Assembly: GCA_964483025.1 (NCBI GenBank) | Contig: CAYZZT010000002.1 | Span: 1 to 39,659 of the forward strand | Source: CAIZIN01 sp964483025 | GTDB taxonomy: Bacteria > Patescibacteriota > Minisyncoccia > Phycocordibacterales > CAIZIN01 | Length of the DNA: 39,659 nucleotides | Reading direction: 5' to 3' | Shown: positions 24,268-31,265 of the stretch, one piece after another | Layout: every line of letters begins with the position of its first letter | Position numbering within the stretch: the stretch's first letter is position 1 | Program-made: the position numbers and the translations under genes | Notes under the pieces: generated by a model | Told to the model about the DNA's origin: nothing | Databases searched by the model: none | Seen by the model: the letters and a program-made list of their open reading frames with translations, nothing else

Positions 24268-24783
24268 ATGAAAAAAGAAAAAACATACAAATGGTCTGTA
24301 GCAAATAAAATTGCAATAGACATCATAAAACAACTGAAACCTTTTTGCAAGCGTGTAGAGATCGCTGGTTCTATTCGTCGGAAGAAATCAGATGTCGGCG
24401 ATATAGAAATAGTGGCTATTCCCCTTCCGTATAGCAGTGGAATGTTCGAGGACGGTTTAGCCAAGATAGTAAATCAATGGCAAAAGGTCAAAGGTGAACT
24501 TGAGTTTGGTAAAAGCAAGTATACCCAAAGAATCCTTCCTGAAGGAATCAAATTAGATTTATTTTTCGCGGAGGAAGATAACTGGGGATATACGCTGGCT
24601 CTAAGAACTGGTTCTGCAGATTACAGTCACAAAGTACTTGCCAGCGGTTGGGTCCGTCAAGGATTCAAAAGTATTGATGGCTATCTTTGGAAAGATGGCG
24701 AGCGATACGAAGTCAAAGAAGAACGAGACTTATTCAACATCGTAGGTATTCCTTATGTCGAACCAGAAAAACGAAACTTATAA
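24268..24783 (+). CDS. Minimal PolX/Pol-beta-type nucleotidyltransferase
   Basis: A 171-residue protein consisting only of the catalytic core of family X DNA polymerases. Motifs: 'AGSIRRKKSDVGDIEIV' at 33-49 (GS-x-RR with D45 and E47 in the GDxD position), 'GIKLDLFF' with the third acid D97, 'LRTGSADYS' at 112-120 (the YFTGS-like thumb element), and 'GIPYVEPEKR' at 160-169. The usual second Asp is Glu here. There are no HhH, lyase or PHP exonuclease domains, so it is far shorter than bacterial PolX (about 570 aa). It may fill gaps or add nucleotides during replication or integration of the element. It lies directly upstream of primase-type genes. Confidence 0.85.
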   Translation: MKKEKTYKWSVANKIAIDIIKQLKPFCKRVEIAGSIRRKKSDVGDIEIVAIPLPYSSGMFEDGLAKIVNQWQKVKGELEFGKSKYTQRILPEGIKLDLFFAEEDNWGYTLALRTGSADYSHKVLASGWVRQGFKSIDGYLWKDGERYEVKEERDLFNIVGIPYVEPEKRNL

Positions 24784-24803
24784 ACAATAACCAAAACAAC
24801 ATT

Positions 24804-25109
24804 ATGAAATCAATTGAACGGAGGTTTAGAAAGGAGGAGAAAGATAATCCAAACCTGGGAGATTACATTGTCTTCGCTAAAGCAATAGCGGGGCAAGGGT
24901 TTTCCCAGGATAGGCTAGCTAGAGCCTTTAACAAACTTGTGCCGACTGACGATTACGACACCAAAGATAAGAAAGCGTTAATGGAACACCTCAATCTACT
25001 AAATGGTTTCCCGAAGCGTCAGAAAACAGGCCTTAACCGTACGAAAAACAAGGGGTTGGAGCCCGATAGAGGTGTCCCAAAAGCAAAAGAGGATATAAGT
25101 ATCAAGTAG
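24804..25109 (+). CDS. Hypothetical element protein (101 aa)
   Basis: Starts MKSIERRFRKEEKDNPNLGD at ATG 24804; a longer frame from 24687 only re-reads the PolX gene. The protein has a helical N-terminal part ('IVFAKAIAGQGFSQDRLARA', residues about 22-41) and a basic, disordered tail rich in Lys and Arg, suggesting nucleic-acid contact. It lies 20 nt after the PolX gene and is followed by a long hairpin. Not recognised. Confidence 0.65.
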   Translation: MKSIERRFRKEEKDNPNLGDYIVFAKAIAGQGFSQDRLARAFNKLVPTDDYDTKDKKALMEHLNLLNGFPKRQKTGLNRTKNKGLEPDRGVPKAKEDISIK

Positions 25110-25124
25110 GTACTTATACCCTCT
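25088..25124 (+). promoter_or_regulatory. Long hairpin across the stop codon of the 101-aa gene
   Basis: Arms 25088-25101 and 25111-25124 pair over 14 positions with one A-C mismatch and a 9-nt loop. The stop codon at 25107-25109 lies in the loop. There is no U tract, so this is more likely a processing, stability or translation-control element than a terminator. Confidence 0.5.
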
Positions 25125-25174
25125 GAAATCAGCTCAAAAAATGAATTATTAAGAAATTAAACAATATAAACAAT

Positions 25175-25360
25175 ATGAAAAATAGAAACAATATGAAAAA
25201 TGACGAAACGACAAGTTTTTTTGCTAGAGATGGTGGAGACATACTCGATCAGTTTGACCGCGGGGTATTCGCTTACTATTTCGCGGAATTTCAAAAAAAT
25301 AGCCGGAGATATAGGAAGCAGCTTAAAAGAAGAAAGATTAATAAAATTAAAAATAACTAA
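25175..25360 (+). CDS. Small hypothetical protein coupled to the primase (61 aa)
   Basis: MKNRNNMKNDETTSFFARDG... (an internal ATG at 25193 is also possible). An acidic, aromatic middle ('GDILDQFDRGVFAYYFAEFQ') is followed by a basic tail 'RRYRKQLKRRKINKIKNN'. The stop at 25360 is 1 nt from the primase ATG at 25362, which is the main reason to believe it. The overlapping extension of the primase frame up to 25200 is the less likely reading. Function unknown. Confidence 0.5.
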   Translation: MKNRNNMKNDETTSFFARDGGDILDQFDRGVFAYYFAEFQKNSRRYRKQLKRRKINKIKNN

Positions 25361-25361
25361 A

Positions 25362-27854
25362 ATGGAAACAGAAAATATGACAACGATGCTCGAATGGGCA
25401 CTAGATTATCAGAAGAAAGGATGGAATGTGATTCCTGTTAACAAGGACAAGATTCCATTCATTGGATGGAAAGCATATACGGACAAGAAGGTCACAAGCG
25501 AAGAAATATATGCATGGTGGACTAAATGGCCAGATGCAAATATTGCTGTTATTACTGGTAAAATCTCAGGGATAGTCGTTCTGGATCTAGACAGCAAGCA
25601 CGGGAGGACTTCAAAAGAGTTCGTAATACCAGTAACTGCATGCGCAAAATCAGGTAATTTAGGTGAACATTTCTTTTTCAAGTATCCGCAAGGTCTTGAA
25701 ATAAAGTCAGGAGCCGCGATAAGTGGTGAAGGTGTCGACTGTCGCGGAACCTCTGGATATATAATATTAGCTCCCTCAGTAAATGCTCAAGGAAGACAGT
25801 ATGAATGGACTATTCCATTTGAGTCACAGGAAGATCTTGCAGAGATGCCCACTTGGTTTAAGAATCTAGTAACAGACACAAAGAGTGAGAAGAAGTGGCT
25901 ATTAGGCAAGGATGGAGTCTCTGAGGGGTCTAGGAACGATACAGCGACCTCAATGGCTGGCAAAATACTATCTTATACAGCTCCAGAATTATGGGAGGCT
26001 CTAGGATGGGAACAACTACAGATTTGGAATCAAAAGAACAATCCCCCACTTCCAATGATGGAGTTGAGGGCTGTTTGGGATGGAATAAAAAATAAACAAA
26101 ATAATAGTATCAAAGTAGAATCCTTTATCGATAAATGTAATTATCTAATTTCTCAAATTCCTAAAGACACCAAAAAAGAATCCATCATAAGTGTATTGGG
26201 TCCAACAATGAAGGTACTTGCATTAAATGCAGAAGCTCAAGAGGCAGAGATGTATATCCGAAATAAGATAAAGTCTGAATTGGATATTAAAGGTAAAGAT
26301 ATAGAATCAATAATAAAGCACTTCAAAACAATGCGAGTTATTATTCTGAAAGAAGCCGAAGCAGAAAAGAAGATAGCGGAACAGATAAAAGAGGAGGAAC
26401 CCCTAACAGAATTCGAATTACAAGAAGTCGATAAGATACTAAAGTCTCCGACACTGCTTTACGATATTTTAAAGATGGTTAAAAAGCTTGGTGTTGTCGG
26501 AGAGGAAAAGAATGTGTTGCTTCATTATATAATCTTCACTTCACGAAAACTGAAACAGCCACTATCGGCAACTGTTAAAGGAGATAGCTCTTCGGGTAAG
26601 TCGTATACATTACTTACAACAATTAAACTATTCCCGAAATCTGCATACATAGATCTAACGGACGCAACTCCGCAAAGCTTTTTCTATTGTCCCGATGATC
26701 ACTTCAGAAATAAAATAATTGTGATATTCGAGAAACATGGAGGAGAACGTGCTGATTATGCAATCAGAACTCTTCAATCCGAGGGAAAATTAAAGATTCA
26801 AGTTACAGAGAAGAATCCCGATACTGGGCAATTCGAAGCAAGAACAATTGAAAAAGAAGGTCCAACAGGTTTCGTTACGACGACGACAGCTTCATTGATT
26901 CATGCAGAAAATGATACTCGTAACATTTCGATGTTCCCCGATCAAAGCTCCGAGCAAACAGGTCGAGTATACGAATCTGTTGACTCCCGTTATTTAGGAG
27001 TTCAGCCGATTAATGAAAATACAATAAAGCCTTGGCGTAACGCGCAATTAGGATTAGAGCAGATGCCTGTATATATTCCTTTTGCTAGGAGCTTCAGAAA
27101 ATACTTCCCTACTCACATTGTTCGTACAAGAAGAGATTATGGTCATTTTCTTGCAATTGTCGAGACGGTAGCATTCCTGCATCAAAGGCAACGTGAAGTA
27201 GTCGAGCTTCATGGACAAAAGTATATCAGAGCAACTTTGGCCGATGCGTATATGGCAAAGATTATTGTCGAGGATTCATTATCAAAATCCATATATGAGT
27301 TGCCAGAAAAAACAATTGAAGTAATTGAAATGGCAAGAGTTCTGGTTGAAGAACTGAAAGCTGATGATTTTGGAGATGGAGATAAGATCAAATTCACAAT
27401 TTCAAGTCTGGCAAAGAAGCTAGGTTGGGATAGGGATACTGTTGGAAAGTGGTTAAAGCCTGCAATCAAAAAAGGTTATGCAAGTATCGAAATAGAAAGC
27501 AAGGGTTCCAAAGGGGCTGAATATGTTATAGAAGAGAAAGACCTCCCAGGGGATAACTTCCTGCCTTCAGTCGAAGATCTCTCAGCCGACAACCCAAAAG
27601 AGAGGCTGGAAAATATCTATAATCCTATTACAGGAGAAGTACGTAGTACCGATGCGCCGATACATTCAGAGACAGTAGAAAATATGAATGTGGATACAGT
27701 AGAGGTAGTGGAACACTCAGATAATACTCCTCTTGAAACCATCGGTGCATCGGTAGAAACAGAGCCAGCAGAGGACATTCCTGAATTTGACGATTTCGCT
27801 GAATTCATTAATTCGAATCCAGAAAAATACAGCGAGGACGAATTACCGTTCTAG
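25362..27854 (+). CDS. Primase-polymerase / P-loop ATPase replication protein
   Basis: An 830-residue protein from ATG 25362. The N-terminal primase-polymerase domain (about 7-170) has 'LDYQKKGWNVIPVNKDKIPF', catalytic 'VLDLDS' (D75, D77), 'GEHFFFKYP' with H103, and 'GVDCRGTSGYIILAPS' at 125-140, all typical of plasmid and prophage bifunctional primase/polymerases. A helical linker follows (about 250-360), then a P-loop ATPase: Walker A GDSSSGKS at 407-414 and a Walker B-like 'IIVIFEKHG' at 452-460. A winged-helix-like segment near 670-720 ('LAKKLGWDRDTVGKWLKPAI') and an acidic tail end the protein. This is a self-contained replication initiator of an integrative or plasmid-like element. It is followed by the structured RNA and the recombinase. 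Confidence 0.9.
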   Translation: METENMTTMLEWALDYQKKGWNVIPVNKDKIPFIGWKAYTDKKVTSEEIYAWWTKWPDANIAVITGKISGIVVLDLDSKHGRTSKEFVIPVTACAKSGNLGEHFFFKYPQGLEIKSGAAISGEGVDCRGTSGYIILAPSVNAQGRQYEWTIPFESQEDLAEMPTWFKNLVTDTKSEKKWLLGKDGVSEGSRNDTATSMAGKILSYTAPELWEALGWEQLQIWNQKNNPPLPMMELRAVWDGIKNKQNNSIKVESFIDKCNYLISQIPKDTKKESIISVLGPTMKVLALNAEAQEAEMYIRNKIKSELDIKGKDIESIIKHFKTMRVIILKEAEAEKKIAEQIKEEEPLTEFELQEVDKILKSPTLLYDILKMVKKLGVVGEEKNVLLHYIIFTSRKLKQPLSATVKGDSSSGKSYTLLTTIKLFPKSAYIDLTDATPQSFFYCPDDHFRNKIIVIFEKHGGERADYAIRTLQSEGKLKIQVTEKNPDTGQFEARTIEKEGPTGFVTTTTASLIHAENDTRNISMFPDQSSEQTGRVYESVDSRYLGVQPINENTIKPWRNAQLGLEQMPVYIPFARSFRKYFPTHIVRTRRDYGHFLAIVETVAFLHQRQREVVELHGQKYIRATLADAYMAKIIVEDSLSKSIYELPEKTIEVIEMARVLVEELKADDFGDGDKIKFTISSLAKKLGWDRDTVGKWLKPAIKKGYASIEIESKGSKGAEYVIEEKDLPGDNFLPSVEDLSADNPKERLENIYNPITGEVRSTDAPIHSETVENMNVDTVEVVEHSDNTPLETIGASVETEPAEDIPEFDDFAEFINSNPEKYSEDELPF

Positions 27855-27880
27855 CTAGGTAACATTAATGACTTAAACAA

Positions 27881-27909
27881 ATGAAAAAATACAGGAGGGA
27901 TGCTATAAT
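27881..27909 (+). promoter_or_regulatory. Extended -10 promoter of the structured RNA
   Basis: TGCTATAAT is a perfect extended -10 (TATAAT 27904-27909). A 17-nt spacer separates it from a 4/6 -35 ATGAAA at 27881-27886. The expected transcription start (27915-27917) coincides with the first arm of the RNA's 5' stem. Confidence 0.7.
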
Positions 27910-27914
27910 AGGTA

Positions 27915-28066
27915 GGTTGTCCCAGTTAGATTATGCGAATGTTTATACAAGACTTATAATTAGACAGAAACGGAACTCAAAAGGGGCGATCTGCCAACTG
28001 TTTTGTCTAATCCTTGTGATTTGCATTATAGCTGGGACAACCAGATCGTCCCTTTTGGGTTTTTTG
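27915..28066 (+). ncRNA. Candidate structured RNA / attenuator of the recombinase genes
   Basis: About 150 nt with its own promoter and a terminator-like end. Three helices are visible. S1: 27915-27925 with 28032-28042, 11 bp without mismatch, extendable inward through 27933-27938 with 28021-28026. S3: 27959-27969 with 28001-28011, 11 bp including one G-U pair. S2: 27974-27993 with 28042-28061, 20 bp including two G-U pairs, followed by a T run to 28065. S1 and S3 nest; S2 crosses both, and its 3' arm begins directly at the 3' arm of S1. The RNA can therefore either switch between an S1+S3 form and an S2 terminator, or fold as an H-type pseudoknot. Genes for an 85-aa protein and the serine recombinase follow. 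I recognise no known RNA family. A 63-codon open frame overlaps but is probably chance. Confidence 0.7.
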
Positions 28067-28080
28067 ATTTAACCAAAATC

Positions 28081-28338
28081 ATGAACAAGAATACTAAGAC
28101 AGATGTAAACAGTATGATTATATCGAAAGAGAGACTCGCACAATTTACAAAACTTATCAAATACAAAACTGGAAAGAAATTATCCGAAGCCGAATCACTA
28201 GAGCAAGCACAGACACTACTGCGAACAATGATAATTCTGTATCGTCCAATAAGTCAAGAAGAATACTTTTCTGCTATTGCTAAAAAAATGTTTATTAAGT
28301 CTCAGTCGAAAAAAATTATTAGAATTAATAAAAAATAA
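28081..28338 (+). CDS. Small conserved-type protein upstream of the recombinase (85 aa)
   Basis: MNKNTKTDVNSMIISKERLA..., started at ATG 28081, just after the structured RNA; the longer frame from 28003 reads through the terminator stem and is rejected. The core 'ISKERLAQFTKLIKYKTGKK' with 'LSEAESLEQAQTLLRTM' and 'YRPIS' is a helical pattern I associate with small proteins encoded just before large serine recombinases in CPR genomes. The basic C-terminus and the 1-nt gap to the recombinase ATG suggest coupled translation and perhaps a recombination directionality or accessory role. That role is inferred only. Confidence 0.7.
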   Translation: MNKNTKTDVNSMIISKERLAQFTKLIKYKTGKKLSEAESLEQAQTLLRTMIILYRPISQEEYFSAIAKKMFIKSQSKKIIRINKK

Positions 28339-28339
28339 T

Positions 28340-29935
28340 ATGAAATACAAATATGAAGTATACGTTAGAAAATCTAGCGAGAGCAAAGAGAAGCAGGCTC
28401 TCTCAATACAATCACAAAAAGACAGTATTCAGAAACAATTCCCCGACATTAATATTGTTGATTGGATAGATGAGGAGAAAAGCGCCTTCAAACCATATAA
28501 CAGACCAAAGTTTGACGATATGATGAAAAGGGTACATACAGGAAAGATTGATGGCATTATAGCCTGGCATCCAGACCGACTATCTAGAAACGAGATAGAT
28601 GCGGCTAATATAACGTATGCATTAAGAAGTGGAATACTTAAAGATCTTAAGTTTGCCAGTTACGGCTTCAGTAATTCACCAGAGGGTATACAACAACTTC
28701 AAACCTCCCTTTCCTCTTCGCAATACTATTCAGCAAAGCTTGGCGTTGATGTTAGGCGTGGATTAGGAGACAAATTGGAAATGGGAAGAATGCCAGGTCT
28801 TGCCCCGATTGGTTATCTAAATACAAAACTGGCAACACGAGGAGAAAATAAAATTGTAGAGGATCCAGAACGATTCAATATTGTTCGTAAGATGTGGGAC
28901 TTAATACTTACAGGCAATTACAGTGCTCCGCAGATTAGAATAATTGCAACAAAAGAATGGGGCTTACTAACGCAGTCAAAGAAAAAGACAGGAGGAAAAC
29001 CTATTGGTTATACAACTATCTATAATATGTTTTCAAATCTCTTCTATACAGGAAACTTTATGTATAAAGGAATAATGTATAAAGGTGATCATAGGCCAAT
29101 GATAACTATGGCTGAGTTTGACCGTGTCCAGACACTTATCAAAGCACATGGAAGTCCAAGAGCAAAGACGTTCGACTTTGCTTATGGTTACGGAACAATG
29201 AAGTGCGGAGAATGCGGGCATTCATTGGTAGCTATTGAGAAGGTAAAATATATCAAGAGTGAACAAACAACAAAGGTATATACATTGTATCTTTGTTCTA
29301 ACAAGGGGAAAGTGACAAAGTGCAGTCAAAGGGATAATGTAAATGAAAAGATAATAGAGACACAAATCAAGGATGAAATACTCAAGTATTCAATTGATCC
29401 TGAATTCCTTAATTGGTCCTTTGATGTGATGAAAGATAATAACTTCATAGAGGTTATAACTGAAAAGGATATAAAAGATACTTTAGCTAAGACTCTTGAT
29501 AACAAACAAGAAGAGCTTAAGAGGTTAATCCAAATGGCAACAAAAGGGTTTCTTTCTGACGAAGAGTTTAAAACATCAAGAACTGAACTAGACAAAACAA
29601 TAGGTGATCTAAAAGTCCAACTAAGTGAAACTGAGGGAAGCAAAGATAAAGATCTTATGGAGCTAACTGAAAAAGCTTTCGTTTATTCAACATATGCGCT
29701 TGTTGCACTTGAAAATGGTAGTAAACAAAACAAAAAAGAAATATTCAAGGGATTGGGCATGAACCGAACCATAACAGACAAAAAACTCAATATTAGAGCC
29801 AATGATTGGTATTCAGAGATAAGAAAAGGTTACTTTTCTATCAGAGAGAAAATGAACGAGCTTGAACCAGAAATACGTTGTAAACAAAAGACCATCAAGG
29901 ATTTTGACGGTCTTCGTTTACTCTTGCGCGAGTGA
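28340..29935 (+). CDS. Large serine recombinase (integrase)
   Basis: A 531-residue protein from ATG 28340. The resolvase catalytic domain has 'YVRKSS' with nucleophile S12 (Y8, R10), 'LSIQSQKDSI' and 'WHPDRLSRNEID' with R80 and R83. A recombinase domain follows (about 153-260, 'APIGYLNTK', 'YTTIYNMFSNLFYTGNFMYK'). The zinc ribbon has C289, C292, C319 and C328, and a long coiled coil covers about 370-460. The enzyme should integrate and excise the element by serine-linked strand exchange. The last three codons and the stop (TGA 29933-29935) lie within the 3' end of tRNA-Asp on the other strand, so the gene and the tRNA converge with a 9-nt overlap. This marks tRNA-Asp as a probable integration site. 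Confidence 0.93.
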   Translation: MKYKYEVYVRKSSESKEKQALSIQSQKDSIQKQFPDINIVDWIDEEKSAFKPYNRPKFDDMMKRVHTGKIDGIIAWHPDRLSRNEIDAANITYALRSGILKDLKFASYGFSNSPEGIQQLQTSLSSSQYYSAKLGVDVRRGLGDKLEMGRMPGLAPIGYLNTKLATRGENKIVEDPERFNIVRKMWDLILTGNYSAPQIRIIATKEWGLLTQSKKKTGGKPIGYTTIYNMFSNLFYTGNFMYKGIMYKGDHRPMITMAEFDRVQTLIKAHGSPRAKTFDFAYGYGTMKCGECGHSLVAIEKVKYIKSEQTTKVYTLYLCSNKGKVTKCSQRDNVNEKIIETQIKDEILKYSIDPEFLNWSFDVMKDNNFIEVITEKDIKDTLAKTLDNKQEELKRLIQMATKGFLSDEEFKTSRTELDKTIGDLKVQLSETEGSKDKDLMELTEKAFVYSTYALVALENGSKQNKKEIFKGLGMNRTITDKKLNIRANDWYSEIRKGYFSIREKMNELEPEIRCKQKTIKDFDGLRLLLRE

Positions 29936-30237
29936 TGGGACTCGAACCCACGGCCTTCCCCGTGCATTTATCCAATATTTACATATTGGCATGGACTATA
30001 TCATCATCATAATTATTTCTAATCTTAGATGTAAGGCGCTTCGAATATTTTTTTAAATACCCTACTCCCCGAAGGGATAGTCTCTGAACCTTCCAAATAT
30101 TACATTCGGCTTGGCTGCTGATTGCCTTTTCATTCCTGAAGAAGGTTTCCAGCAATTCACCTTATTTTCGACCAGACTTTCGTACTGGAAGCTGCCAATC
30201 GACAGGGGGACGCTCTAACCAGCTGAGCTACACCCGC
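29927..30237 (-). tRNA. tRNA-Asp(GUC), split by a group I intron
   Basis: The 5' exon is 30237-30202 and the 3' exon 29964-29927. Joined, they give a canonical tRNA: acceptor GCGGGTG/CACTCGC (one G-U), D arm GCTC/GAGC, anticodon stem TCCCC/GGGGA with loop CTGTCAC (anticodon GUC), T arm GTGGG-TTCGAGT-CCCAT, and discriminator G73, which is an Asp identity element. CCA is not encoded (CAA follows). The gene is overlapped at both ends: by the recombinase stop at the 3' end and by the endonuclease stop at the 5' end. Confidence 0.93.
29965..30201 (-). other. Group I intron in tRNA-Asp, 237 nt, no ORF
   Basis: Inserted between U35 and C36 of the anticodon. The internal guide (G30195-C-A-G30192) pairs with exon C32-U-G-U35, giving the obligatory U-G at the 5' splice site. 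The intron ends in G (29965). Conserved core elements are all present on the minus strand: P 'AATTGCTGGAAAC', Q 'AATCAGCAGCCAAG', R 'GTTCAGAGACTAT' and S 'GATATAGTCC'. P7 forms by GACTAT/ATAGTC and P4 by GCTG/CAGC. A CCAATAT-gtaa-ATATTGG hairpin closes the 3' part (P9-like). It should be self-splicing, and its small size matches tRNA introns of other bacteria. Confidence 0.9.
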
Positions 30238-30887
30238 AATTTAATAAACCTTTCAAATACCTGCTTTTTCCTGTCTAAAAAAATTGCGTAACTACTATTA
30301 TACATATATTTATATAAATTCAAAGCTCCAAAGACAGCATATGTAAGTCGGTAATAATTTCCACTACCTTTTCTAATCACTCCATTTTGTGGAAAATATT
30401 TTAACGTTGTATCTCTTATTGATTCTAAAAATTCTTTTGTGCAAGAGGTAAATACCACCCTAATAGTTAAATTTGGGTTTTTGTTTTCTTTATGAGCATA
30501 TCCAACCCAAACATTACCATCACCATCAAAATATCCCCTCAAAAAAGAAAACCAAAACTTTACTGGAACAGGTGGAAGTCGAAGCCTTTTGGTTTTATTT
30601 GGAAAAACATTTAATTTACCCAAATCTTCAAACATCTCTTTGCTACCAATTTGAATACAGTAGTTATTTCCTCTTCCGCCTTTTTTGTTGGATATCTTAT
30701 GCTCAGACTTCATGGCTTTTTTGATATTATCTAGCAAATCATAATCTGCACTATACATGGCAATAAAATGTGCTCCCCTTTTATTTTTTATCAAATTTCC
30801 ATCAGCGCAAATAAAGCCCAAAACATATGCCATGTTGTCAGACCATTTTTTAAAAAAATCTTTATTGTATTTTTTATAAATAGGCAT
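30228..30887 (-). CDS. LAGLIDADG homing endonuclease, abutting tRNA-Asp
   Basis: A 219-residue protein from ATG 30887 (a TTG six codons upstream is possible). It has two LAGLIDADG motifs: 'YVLGFICADG' at 21-30 and 'FLRGYFDGDG' at 116-125, each ending in the acidic residue that binds the catalytic metal, so it should act as a monomer. The length is typical. The last codons and the TAG stop are made of the first 10 nt of the tRNA-Asp gene, so tRNA processing at the 5' end would cut the endonuclease message. It lies outside the group I intron, although such genes are usually inside. A likely target is intron-free tRNA-Asp DNA, which is an inference. Confidence 0.92.
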   Translation of the reverse strand: MPIYKKYNKDFFKKWSDNMAYVLGFICADGNLIKNKRGAHFIAMYSADYDLLDNIKKAMKSEHKISNKKGGRGNNYCIQIGSKEMFEDLGKLNVFPNKTKRLRLPPVPVKFWFSFLRGYFDGDGNVWVGYAHKENKNPNLTIRVVFTSCTKEFLESIRDTTLKYFPQNGVIRKGSGNYYRLTYAVFGALNLYKYMYNSSYAIFLDRKKQVFERFIKLRV

Positions 30888-30939
30888 AATATTATTATGC
30901 GTCAAAAATAAAAAGAGAAAATAATCAACTAACTTATTA

Positions 30940-31200
30940 TTATTTTCCTCGTGCGTTTAATTCAGCCTCATCAATTTCTTTTAATAAGTCACGCCACTCA
31001 CTTTTATGATTTTGGACACACACACCACGAGATCGTCCATCACAAATAGGACAATTCCCCATTTCAATATCTAGGATCTCTTTTCTATTTAATAATTCCT
31101 GTAATTTTAATTCTGCTGGTGATGGTTCTGTTGTTTTTGGTACAGTGGTTACCGTGGTTTGTTTGCTCTCTAAAATATTTAGAAAATTTGTTTGTTTCAT
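30940..31200 (-). CDS. Small protein with Cys cluster (86 aa)
   Basis: MKQTNFLNILESKQTTVTTV..., a Thr/Pro-rich N-terminus followed by 'LQELLNRKEILDIEMGNCPICDG' and 'GVCVQNHKSEW'. The C-P-I-C-x7-C-x3-H pattern (about residues 50-65) suggests a small zinc-binding site; the rest is helical. It is transcribed from a perfect -10 only 6 nt before its ATG. It lies upstream of the homing endonuclease on the same strand (about 50 nt apart). Not recognised. Confidence 0.65.
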   Translation of the reverse strand: MKQTNFLNILESKQTTVTTVPKTTEPSPAELKLQELLNRKEILDIEMGNCPICDGRSRGVCVQNHKSEWRDLLKEIDEAELNARGK

Positions 31201-31206
31201 AGGAGG

Positions 31207-31215
31207 ATTATAACA
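31207..31215 (-). promoter_or_regulatory. Extended -10 directly before the 86-aa gene
   Basis: On the minus strand TGTTATAAT is an extended -10 (TATAAT at plus 31207-31212), 6 nt before ATG 31200. The 6 nt between read CCTCCT, the reverse of a Shine-Dalgarno sequence, so no ribosome site exists and a leaderless message is expected. Confidence 0.6.
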
Positions 31216-31265
31216 TAGAGCGTATCTTGAGAAAAATACTAAAATATGTTACTTTTAGTTCCAAT

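Noticed and set aside
25200..25361. Primase start at 25200, adding 54 residues
   Set aside because: The extra residues do not fit the primase-polymerase family start, and a better small gene occupies this stretch in another frame, ending 1 nt before ATG 25362.
27881..28072. 63-codon open frame overlapping the structured RNA, as a protein gene
   Set aside because: Its codons are dictated by the two long inverted arms, it contains the predicted promoter in its first codons, and it runs through a terminator stem. The RNA explanation fits better.
27915..28338. Type III toxin-antitoxin (ToxIN-like) system, given a pseudoknot RNA next to a small gene
   Set aside because: Type III antitoxins are tandem short repeats next to a ToxN-like RNase of about 170 aa; here there are no tandem repeats and the 85-aa protein has no such pattern.
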